The position numbers and the translations under genes are program-made. From a virus, in the IMG/VR virus record IMGVR_UViG_3300004460_000011, positions 1 through 58,817 of that record: a stretch of DNA of 58,817 nt. One strand, written 5' to 3'. The notes under the pieces are model-generated. The model had not been told where the DNA came from, did not search any database, and worked only from the letters and a program-made list of their open reading frames with translations. Every line of letters begins with the position of its first letter. Position 1 is the stretch's first letter. Positions 52,571-58,817 of this stretch are shown here, piece after piece.

Positions 52571-54382
52571 TTATGAGTCAATTAGCATTTGTGTTAAGTT
52601 ACTAACATATGCACCTGTTGTTGGATCTTGGCTAGCACTACCATTCTTAAGAGATGAAACTTCAGAACTATTGTTTTTAATATTAGAGATTAATTCATTA
52701 TTGAATGAATCAGCTGATGGTTGATTTGTAGATGGTTGTAAACTACTTGTTCCTACGTCTGGTATAACACCATACATTGAAACTTCTTTACCAGCTAAAT
52801 TAAGTACATCTTCAACACCTTGAGCTGATGCATATATTCTACCTTGGCCTGCATTAAACATATTTTCTATATCTCCTTTATCTCTTGGCTTACCGTGCTT
52901 TAAATCAATTTCAAATTTAGCCTCCATAGGAAAATCATCATAACCTAAACCTTGTCCTAATGTCATAGTAGCATTATCACAAATCATATTACCCATCATT
53001 ACAATTGGATTTAATGGATTACCGACAGTTAAATGCCAGTCACCGGTAGGTTCTCCGCTAATAAAAGCCTTCGTTGCAGATGTACCTGTAGCACCACCTA
53101 CTTGCTTACCTAAAAAGTTACCAAGCATATTACCTAATAAATTTTTACCAACTTTCTTTAAACCATCAACTATACTATTAGCATCAAAATTTCCACTAGA
53201 ATCTCCAAATAATCCTTTCATACCAGTCTCTACATCATTAACTACACTTCCCATATAACCAGAAAAATTACCATCTCTTAACATACTAATGTCTCCGAAT
53301 TGGCTAGCAACAAATCCACTACTTCCATAATACCTATGCCCTCCTCCAAAAAATTGAGCATTATTAGTAGTCATGGTTAACATATTACTTATAATATCAA
53401 TCATTGCTATTTTAGGATTAACATAACTTAATGATTTAAGTTCATATTCAAAAGTTAGCTTCATATCATTTGTAAACTTTAATCCACGTTTACGAACCAT
53501 AGTACTATCTACAACGTTTACTGGTCCTAATACAAAATTAGCATAAGTAGTTCCTAACCTATCAGCAGTAGAGCTACCTGCTCCGTTTTGAGCTCTAAAC
53601 TTAGAACCTGCGGTTTGTCCTTTTGCTGAGTCAGCAACTGCTCTACCTATTCCTCCAATTTTATTGTAAAAAGGTTGTTGTGTGTAACCGCCACCTGATG
53701 AACCAGTATCCACTGATTCAAAATCAGCTGTTATTGCTTCATAATTTAAACCAAATGACATCTTTAAAAGTTCTTCTAAACTATTACCAGCAGTTTCTCC
53801 TAAATATGTTATTGCCGTTACACCAGCAACTTGTGTGGCATCGGCTACAGTTCCTTCTTTATCCTTAACTTTATATTGATAAATGTTGTCAGAAATTGCA
53901 GTTGGAAATCTCCTAAGCGTAATTAAATGATTTACTGGAATTTTCTTGTAATATTTAGAATATAAAAAATCTGATGGCTTATAACCTATTTTAGGATAGT
54001 GTTCATCAAAGTAATTTATGATCTTTGGTAATGAAACATTAGTAGCTTCCGCCCCACCCATTAATTCATTAACAGGTTTATCAATATACTTATCCTGTTG
54101 AGCTGTTTGTAAATTTCCATAAAATCCTTGGAAATTAAACAGAGCATACTTATTAGCAATAGAACTTGCAATTGGTGATGTAGACATGCCATTAGCCACG
54201 GTTGCTGCATCAGCCAACGCAGAATTAACATAAAAGTTTTGGCTATATAAATCAGCAACACCTTTTGCAAAACCTGAAGCTTGGCCACCAAATGGGCCTA
54301 CTAAATTGGTATTTGCAGTATTCTCCTGAGGATACATTGCATCATTGAGTGATTCAATTTTATTACTGAAATTAAAAGCCAT
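52571..54382 (-). CDS. Large tube-fold/baseplate protein
   Basis: This 603-residue protein has two halves that look tube-like. Around residues 290-340 are VRKRGLKFTNDMKLTFEYEL and NPKIAMIDIISNML. Around 445-520 are DWHLTVGNPLNPIVMMGNMI, then FPMEAKFEIDLKHGKPRDKG and DIENMFNAGQGRIY. The N-terminal ~90 residues are Ala/Asn-rich, and a Gly-rich region separates the halves. It is the first gene of the hub cluster, driven by a late-type core. A baseplate-tail-tube connector is the likely role; I cannot give a T4 gene number. Confidence 0.55.
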   Translation of the reverse strand: MAFNFSNKIESLNDAMYPQENTANTNLVGPFGGQASGFAKGVADLYSQNFYVNSALADAATVANGMSTSPIASSIANKYALFNFQGFYGNLQTAQQDKYIDKPVNELMGGAEATNVSLPKIINYFDEHYPKIGYKPSDFLYSKYYKKIPVNHLITLRRFPTAISDNIYQYKVKDKEGTVADATQVAGVTAITYLGETAGNSLEELLKMSFGLNYEAITADFESVDTGSSGGGYTQQPFYNKIGGIGRAVADSAKGQTAGSKFRAQNGAGSSTADRLGTTYANFVLGPVNVVDSTMVRKRGLKFTNDMKLTFEYELKSLSYVNPKIAMIDIISNMLTMTTNNAQFFGGGHRYYGSSGFVASQFGDISMLRDGNFSGYMGSVVNDVETGMKGLFGDSSGNFDANSIVDGLKKVGKNLLGNMLGNFLGKQVGGATGTSATKAFISGEPTGDWHLTVGNPLNPIVMMGNMICDNATMTLGQGLGYDDFPMEAKFEIDLKHGKPRDKGDIENMFNAGQGRIYASAQGVEDVLNLAGKEVSMYGVIPDVGTSSLQPSTNQPSADSFNNELISNIKNNSSEVSSLKNGSASQDPTTGAYVSNLTQMLIDS

Positions 54383-54399
54383 AGATGAAGGTTATTTTA

Positions 54400-54408
54400 T
54401 TATATATT
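54400..54408 (-). promoter_or_regulatory. Late-type promoter core AATATATAA
   Basis: AATATATAA lies 17 bp upstream of the ATG at 54382 and overlaps the end of the gene upstream. It would start the hub operon. Confidence 0.6.
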
Positions 54409-54971
54409 TAACTTAAGCTGTTGAGGTACTTATTAATATCTATGTTACCTTTTTTAAATTTATCAGCCCAGCCTTTTTTATATCTGGCATCAAATTCTCT
54501 TACACTATCTATAGAGAGTGGCCCTTTAAAAAATGGCCTAGATGATATATCCCTAATCTCTTTTAAGTTTTTAGAAATCATATATAGTTGAACCTTTTCA
54601 AATAATTCAGATAATCCAACCTTTGTTTTGGTACACATAACTGATTCTATAACTACATAAAATCTTTCTCTATCTTTTTCATTTAACCTATCTTCTAAAA
54701 CTTTAGCAGTTTTAAAGTCTTCGGCTTTAAGAATCATTTTCCTTGCACGATTTTCAAACATATGTCTAAAGTTCATATCAAAAAAATGCTGTTTAAGAAA
54801 TCTCATATTATCATAAAACTTAATAATACGAATTTGATAAAGAGGATTTACTGGATCCCATTTGGAATCTAAGATTTTACCTTTAACCGGTAAAAGTATG
54901 TTAGGATTAGTATGAGATGCTAAAAGGCAATATACATTTTGTCCTTTATTAAATATCCTATGTGTTTTCAT
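54408..54971 (-). CDS. Unknown protein with small-barrel N-terminus
   Basis: This 187-residue basic protein starts MKTHRIFNKGQNVYCLLASH, and ILLPVKGKILDSKWDPVNPL follows, which reads like an SH3/KOW-type small barrel. The middle is helical and charged (FENRARKMILKAEDFKTAKV), and the end is KGWADKFKKGNIDINKYLNS. It overlaps the upstream gene by 4 bp (ATGA). No family is recognised. It lies just before the hub operon and could be a tail assembly factor. Confidence 0.55.
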   Translation of the reverse strand: MKTHRIFNKGQNVYCLLASHTNPNILLPVKGKILDSKWDPVNPLYQIRIIKFYDNMRFLKQHFFDMNFRHMFENRARKMILKAEDFKTAKVLEDRLNEKDRERFYVVIESVMCTKTKVGLSELFEKVQLYMISKNLKEIRDISSRPFFKGPLSIDSVREFDARYKKGWADKFKKGNIDINKYLNSLS

Positions 54972-55360
54972 TCAAATTCTATTATGTCATCGAATAACTC
55001 AGCAGTGCCGTTGACAGTAATATCAGGTGAATGATAAATTTTATAAGTAATAGGTTTGTTTGATAATGATTCTACATAAGACTGTATGCCGCCAACTGTT
55101 TCTTTATTAAGATTTCCTAAAACATAAAATATTGTTGTAGAAATATTACGACCTATCGCATTTTGTAATTGTCTCATTAAATAAGATGATACTACTGCAT
55201 CAGATGGTTCATATTGATAAAAATCGTTTTTTGTAAGTTTATTAAATATATCCATATAATTTATACACTCAATGCTCCTAGGAACATTACCTAAAAATGT
55301 TTTAACACGTAATGCATCATTAGAGTATATGAAATTAAATTCTATATGTTCTTCTTCCAT
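54968..55360 (-). CDS. Unknown small acidic protein
   Basis: This 130-residue protein (MEEEHIEFNFIYSNDALRVK...) has alternating strands and helices (SYLMRQLQNAIGRNISTTIF, YVLGNLNKETVGGIQSYVES). The FYVLGNLNKETV segment recalls a Rossmann-like sheet, but no P-loop is present. It overlaps both neighbours (4 bp downstream, 19 bp upstream), so translation is coupled. No function is assigned. Confidence 0.5.
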   Translation of the reverse strand: MEEEHIEFNFIYSNDALRVKTFLGNVPRSIECINYMDIFNKLTKNDFYQYEPSDAVVSSYLMRQLQNAIGRNISTTIFYVLGNLNKETVGGIQSYVESLSNKPITYKIYHSPDITVNGTAELFDDIIEFE

Positions 55361-55674
55361 TCTTCTAGTTCCTTAAGCTCACTCTTAAGTCTTTTTATTT
55401 TAAATTCAATATCTTTATCAGTAGGTTCATAGTGAGTACCCCATTGTGTATTAATATCTAATACTGTTTTATCAAATTTACTACCAAGCTCTAAGCCAAG
55501 ATCATCGCATAAATCAAAAAAGAATCTTTTTACATAACTGTATTGATTCTTATCATTTTCATTTGATTCATAAACATCAGTAGAAGTAAAATGTTCTCTA
55601 CCTCCTCCATGATTATCATCAATGACTTTTTTAATTACACCATTTCTAGCAGGTTCTAAAACTATCTTAATCAT
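55342..55674 (-). CDS. Unknown small protein
   Basis: This 110-residue protein begins MIKIVLEPARNGVIKKVIDD, includes NHGGGREHFTSTDVYES and LCDDLGLELGSKFDKTVLDI, and ends in a charged coiled-coil-like helix (KIKRLKSELKELEEWKKNI). It abuts the upstream gene and overlaps the downstream one by 19 bp. The family is not recognised. The tight packing suggests a small complex with its neighbours. Confidence 0.5.
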   Translation of the reverse strand: MIKIVLEPARNGVIKKVIDDNHGGGREHFTSTDVYESNENDKNQYSYVKRFFFDLCDDLGLELGSKFDKTVLDINTQWGTHYEPTDKDIEFKIKRLKSELKELEEWKKNI

Positions 55675-56061
55675 TTATGATTTTCTATTATATAATTTAG
55701 ATGCTAATTCTTTGATTGTTTTTCTTGCAACCTTTTTATCAGAATGCCATGTAGATTTATCTTTAATCATAATAAGAGAATATGCTTCCCTTAATTTTTC
55801 TATTTCTTTATCTGTATAACCTTCTTCTTTCCATCTACTTATATGAATATTTTCAGCAGCCTCTAATGCAGCATAGATAGATTTTTCAGCAGCTTCAGTA
55901 TTAGCTTCATGTATTTCTTTGCCTTTTTCTCTAGTTTGTTTACAGATTTCCAACCATTCTTTAAATGATAATTTACTTTTCATTTTTAGAATTCCTTGAT
56001 GTTTCATAGCCAATCTTCTTTGGCGACGGTTAGGTATAGTTTGATTTGCAGTCTCGCTCAT
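55675..56061 (-). CDS. Unknown basic helical protein
   Basis: This 128-residue protein has a basic N-terminus (NRRQRRLAMKHQGILKMKSK) followed by charged helices (FKEWLEICKQTREKGKEIHE, EEGYTDKEIEKLREAYSLIM) and a Lys-rich end. It could bind nucleic acid or act as an assembly chaperone. It has a late-type promoter core 13 bp upstream and is first in a run of four overlapping or abutting small genes. Confidence 0.5.
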   Translation of the reverse strand: MSETANQTIPNRRQRRLAMKHQGILKMKSKLSFKEWLEICKQTREKGKEIHEANTEAAEKSIYAALEAAENIHISRWKEEGYTDKEIEKLREAYSLIMIKDKSTWHSDKKVARKTIKELASKLYNRKS

Positions 56062-56074
56062 ATGATTAATTTTA

Positions 56075-56083
56075 TTATATATT
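56075..56083 (-). promoter_or_regulatory. Late-type promoter core AATATATAA
   Basis: AATATATAA lies 13 bp upstream of the ATG at 56061. The spacing is the shortest of the set, so the leader would be very short. Confidence 0.45.
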
Positions 56084-56100
56084 ACTAGTTATAAAGTGTG

Positions 56101-56628
56101 CTATTCACCTTTGTACTTACTCTCGATTAATGATTGTACACTGTTATGTAAACAGTCTAATATTTCATCTTTAGATAATTGATCTAAAATAAATGATTGT
56201 AATTGTTCATTAACTTCTTTTTTATCAAATGATGTACTCATTATTTCATACACACCTTTTGTTGGAATGTTTACAGGAAATTCTAAAAGAAGTTTTACTT
56301 TATTATTTTTCTTTTGTTTATTAAATAAAACTCGAATAGGAGAAATTGCAACTTCTTGTAAGTTTTTAGGTGAAGCCGATACATTTAATGGATCATTGTT
56401 AGACATTTGTGGTTTTACAAATTCACCAGCTATATCAGAATCTAATTGTTGTAGAAATTCATTTTGTAAATCTTTTGATAATCTACCACCTTCATTAAAG
56501 TTTATCCACTTATCGTCGATATTCTTAATAGTAACTACATCACCAGATTTTTCTCCTTTAATCCATTGGTAATATTTAAGCTCCGGTACTTCTTCTTGTG
56601 GAGTTTCCTTAATGTTATCTTTTTGCAT
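56101..56628 (-). CDS. Unknown protein, possible tail assembly factor
   Basis: This 175-residue protein begins MQKDNIKETPQEEVPELKYY. It has an N-terminal part with KSGDVVTIKNIDDKWINFNE (small beta domain) and a C-terminal part with ISPIRVLFNKQKKNNKVKLL, LEFPVNIPTKGVYEIMSTSF and a final acidic helix. The second part resembles a chaperone-like alpha/beta domain. I do not recognise the family. It lies between fibre genes and the small-gene run. Confidence 0.45.
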   Translation of the reverse strand: MQKDNIKETPQEEVPELKYYQWIKGEKSGDVVTIKNIDDKWINFNEGGRLSKDLQNEFLQQLDSDIAGEFVKPQMSNNDPLNVSASPKNLQEVAISPIRVLFNKQKKNNKVKLLLEFPVNIPTKGVYEIMSTSFDKKEVNEQLQSFILDQLSKDEILDCLHNSVQSLIESKYKGE

Positions 56629-56680
56629 TTGTTGTCTATTTATTATTATACATTAAATATAATAATTGTTTAAGAATCTA

Positions 56681-56974
56681 TTATGTACAGTTACCATCAA
56701 TATCTTGATTACATATTGTATCAGGATCTTCTTCTGTATATGGATTCCATGTTAGAGCAGGTTGACTAACAGCAACTAATCCATTATTAAAAGCTTCAAA
56801 GGTTGAAAATGTATTTATATTAGCAGCAGCGTATTTAGTATAGGCTTCTCTTGTCCCTGCCCTTCCTGATCTATTAACACCTACAAGAAATGCTGCAACA
56901 TATGAAGTTTTTTTAGAATCTTCATATACAATATAATAATCGTCTCCAGTTGGTGTTATATCTGTTGCTGCCAT
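56681..56974 (-). CDS. Small virion-associated protein, unknown
   Basis: This 97-residue protein (MAATDITPTGDDYYIVYEDS...) has a beta-like first half, a helical middle (EAYTKYAAANINTFSTFEAF) and an acidic end with two cysteines (DPDTICNQDIDGNCT). It follows the BspA-like gene by 15 bp and may be a small fibre accessory protein. No family is recognised. Confidence 0.45.
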   Translation of the reverse strand: MAATDITPTGDDYYIVYEDSKKTSYVAAFLVGVNRSGRAGTREAYTKYAAANINTFSTFEAFNNGLVAVSQPALTWNPYTEEDPDTICNQDIDGNCT

Positions 56975-56989
56975 AATTTATTATTTTTT

Positions 56990-58303
56990 TTAAATTCCCC
57001 CACCGTCATTAAGTGTTCCCCATTTATTAGCAAGACTCGTACGTGCAGATACTGCTGAAGGATTTGCTAAGGAATATTGACTATTACCAAAATCTACAGT
57101 ACCACCTGGCCAAGATGGGAAACTATAAGCAGCATCCCATGCAATTAATAACGCATCATAATTAGCAGTAGATAATTTAAAAGTAGTAGATGGGCCAGTC
57201 ATTGGTGAGGTACCAACTGTGCTTACATTCCATGCATTTACATTCCAATTTCCTATAGGTTGATCAAACGCAGTAGCATCTGTAAACATATCTCTCATAT
57301 CCACAACTCCTGAAGTATCCCAACCGCTAATATTTTGATTAAAATTAGGACAATCCTTAAACATTTCTCTCATAGTAGTAACTGATGATGTATCCCAACT
57401 CGATATATTGTCATTAAAGATTGCACAGCCGTCAAACATAAAATCCATATTCAGAACTTTTGATGTATTCCAAGAATTCATAGTTCCAGTATTGTTATTA
57501 TCAAAGTTGGCACAATTCCTAAACATTGATTTCATAGAGGGAATAGTAGATACCTTTGCACCTATATTAGTAAATATCTTAGGATTAATAACAGAGCAAT
57601 TATTAAACGTTCTTTCGAATTGTGAAACATTACCTACATCCCAATTACTCAAATCAATAGGTGCACCCCCATTAGATCCAGATTGGAGTTTAGAACAACC
57701 CGAAAACATTATTTGCATTGCACTCAATCTACTTACATCCCAATTTGCAATATTATTAATTGTAGTAAGACTAGTACAACCACTAAATGTAGCTCTTCCT
57801 CCACGGCTATTCAAATTAATATTATTAGGATGTCCAGGAAACCAGGGAGTATCAGGGGCTGATATTATTGATAAGTTTACACATGATCTAAACACTTGCC
57901 CGGATGAATTTTGCTTGCCAGCTGTTAGTTTTAAATCACCCCATCTTGTTATCTCTAATAATTTGTTACCGTCAGCTTTACCAGTATTTTGTGACTGCTC
58001 CCAGAAATTAAATCCTGCAATATTACCTTCTGCTGAAATTGTATATGTACCAGGTGTTGAATAAGTATGCAAACACGCTGTAGCATAATTAGAGGAATTA
58101 ACATTAGAAGTTTGACCATCACCCCAGTCTATAGTAAAATTAATAGTATAGCCTAAATTATCTGTACCATCTGTAATGGGAAAATAAAATTGATTAGTTG
58201 CAGATGGTGTCGTGAAACCATATTGAGTCTGGGTAGCAGTATTAACTCTCATTTGAAAACTACCTTTACCTGAACCTCGTCTACCTGATAAAATCTTTCT
58301 CAT
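56990..58303 (-). CDS. BspA/DUF285-repeat adhesin with N-terminal PKD-like domain
   Basis: This 437-residue protein has a PKD-like domain at ~40-105 (FTIDWGDGQTSNVNSSNYAT, HTYSTPGTYTISAEG). The WGDG and HTY-x-x-PGTY motifs are diagnostic. From ~140 to ~360 there are BspA-type leucine-rich (DUF285) repeats, with recurring FxxCxxFNxNIxxWDTSxVxxM units such as MFKDCPNFNQNISGWDTSGV. These repeats are common in Bacteroidota and mycoplasma surface proteins and mediate adhesion. It has no signal peptide, which fits a virion protein. It is probably a receptor-binding tail appendage, following the collagen-like fibre by 4 bp. Confidence 0.8.
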   Translation of the reverse strand: MRKILSGRRGSGKGSFQMRVNTATQTQYGFTTPSATNQFYFPITDGTDNLGYTINFTIDWGDGQTSNVNSSNYATACLHTYSTPGTYTISAEGNIAGFNFWEQSQNTGKADGNKLLEITRWGDLKLTAGKQNSSGQVFRSCVNLSIISAPDTPWFPGHPNNINLNSRGGRATFSGCTSLTTINNIANWDVSRLSAMQIMFSGCSKLQSGSNGGAPIDLSNWDVGNVSQFERTFNNCSVINPKIFTNIGAKVSTIPSMKSMFRNCANFDNNNTGTMNSWNTSKVLNMDFMFDGCAIFNDNISSWDTSSVTTMREMFKDCPNFNQNISGWDTSGVVDMRDMFTDATAFDQPIGNWNVNAWNVSTVGTSPMTGPSTTFKLSTANYDALLIAWDAAYSFPSWPGGTVDFGNSQYSLANPSAVSARTSLANKWGTLNDGGGI

Positions 58304-58307
58304 ATGT

Positions 58308-58768
58308 TTATGGTGCTATTTGTTCAAACCAATATTCATTACGATGTCCGTTATATTGTACAGTTAAATACATATTAGTATTAGTTATAAAATCATCTCC
58401 TTTAATTCCAACTGCCAAACTTACACTTGGTGATGAGGCCGTGTTAGTTAATATTCTAGCAAAACCACCTATTACACTTGATGCCGGACTTATAGTATAA
58501 GATGTAGCACTAGCAGCGGGGGCACCATCCATATTATAATAAGTACCTATTACATTATCAGTTGTAATTGTTCCTGTTGTAGTACTAGCCGTAGCAACTC
58601 CAGTTGGTCCTTGTGGTCCTTGTGGCCCTTGTTGCCCTGTTGGTCCCTGTGGTCCTTGAGGTCCTTGTTGACCAGTTGGTCCTTGTGGTCCTTGTTGACC
58701 AGTTGGTCCCTGTTGTCCTTGAGGTCCTTGTTGACCAGTTGGTCCTTGTGGTCCTTGTTGACCAGTTG
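58308..58768 (-). CDS. Collagen-like tail fibre, N-terminus missing (adapter junction)
   Basis: The frame is open into the adapter at the contig end, so its apparent start ([12 protein letters not shown]) is translated adapter and must be discarded. Genuine sequence starts at ~58768 with Gly-X-Y triplets ([13 protein letters not shown]...). A ~95-residue C-terminal domain follows ([20 protein letters not shown] ... [13 protein letters not shown]), probably the trimeric tip. The C-terminal start is nearly identical to the truncated gene at 1-863. True length is unknown. Confidence 0.8.
58601..58768 (-). repeat. Collagen-like Gly-X-Y coding repeat at contig end
   Basis: Tandem 9-bp-based units encode GPQ, GPT and GQQ triplets. 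They end abruptly at the adapter and are paralogous to 74-231. Confidence 0.9.
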
Positions 58769-58817
58769 AGATCGGAAGAGCACCCGTCTGAACTCCAGTC
58801 ACCGTTGTATATCGTAT
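58769..58817 (+). other. Illumina adapter and index read-through (artefact)
   Basis: From 58769 the sequence AGATCGGAAGAGCACCCGTC, continuing TGAACTCCAGTCAC to 58802, matches the TruSeq adapter with one mismatch (A to C). The next eight bases fit an index (CGTTGTAT), and the last seven, ATCGTAT, look like the following adapter segment with a small deletion. This is not phage DNA. Confidence 0.97.

Noticed and set aside
57408-58064. Plus-strand 218-codon frame
   Set aside because: It is antisense to the BspA-like repeats, which have clear family motifs on the minus strand.
1-58817. Complete circular genome with joined ends
   Set aside because: Ends are similar but not identical, adapter sequence is present, and essential head and packaging genes are missing.
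1-58817. tRNA or rRNA genes
   Set aside because: No cloverleaf-like or rRNA-like sequence was seen in the short intergenic regions; none exceeds ~165 bp. A tRNA scan would be decisive.

Overview
This window is one strand of a large T4-like (contractile-tailed) bacteriophage genome. Every supported gene lies on the minus strand, so transcription runs from high to low coordinates, and the coding density is very high. The T4-type character rests on recognisable gp32 ssDNA-binding protein, UvsW helicase, UvsY-like mediator, primase and GroES/gp31-like co-chaperonin, plus baseplate proteins of the gp25, gp6, gp5 and gp27 kinds. The DNA is AT-rich. Most start codons follow A-rich leaders without a Shine-Dalgarno sequence. 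This, together with a DUF6549-like membrane protein and one TAnnTTTG host-type promoter core, points to a Bacteroidota (flavobacterial) host. The host is inferred, not shown.

The window is not a complete genome: I find no terminase, portal, major capsid protein, prohead protease, recognisable sheath or DNA polymerase. The right end (58769-58817) is Illumina adapter and index sequence, not biology. Both ends lie in collagen-like tail-fibre genes that share almost the same sequence, so the contig probably stopped in an unresolved repeat.

Layout in order of transcription. From 58.8 to 56.7 kb: fibre/adhesin genes (collagen-like; BspA/DUF285 repeats with a PKD domain). From 56.6 to 54.4 kb: small unknown genes. 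From 54.4 to 48.2 kb: tail-tube/baseplate hub (tube-like proteins, LysM protein, gp27-like hub, gp5-like spike). From 48.1 to 44.4 kb: a non-structural island with a four-domain ribosomal-protein-S1 homologue and a predicted amidoligase, then a structural protein. From 44.4 to 38.6 kb: baseplate wedge (gp25, gp6, gp7-like). From 38.6 to 20.4 kb: very large virion proteins, a collagen-like fibre, a spanin-like membrane protein and a tail-tube-like protein. From 20.3 to 14.6 kb: a small glycine-zipper protein, RuvC-like resolvase, co-chaperonin, gp32, primase, UvsY and UvsW. From 14.6 to 6.2 kb: an acidic scaffold-like protein, two ligase-fold nucleotidyltransferases, a HIGH-motif nucleotidyltransferase and small proteins. 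Many of these carry T4-internal-protein-like leaders or (I/L)xE|(A/G/S) prohead-protease-type sites. From 6.1 kb to the left end: three mosaic fibre paralogues and a truncated collagen-like fibre.

The most interesting parts are: (1) a possible set of enzymes targeted into the capsid at 6.5-20.3 kb; (2) the S1 plus amidoligase island inside the baseplate cluster; (3) a late-promoter core placed in the loop of an 11-bp hairpin whose 3' arm holds the amidoligase ribosome-binding site, as at T4 gene e and I-TevI; and (4) a structured, repeat-containing leader in front of gp32. Functional calls come from motif recognition only; no database search was possible.
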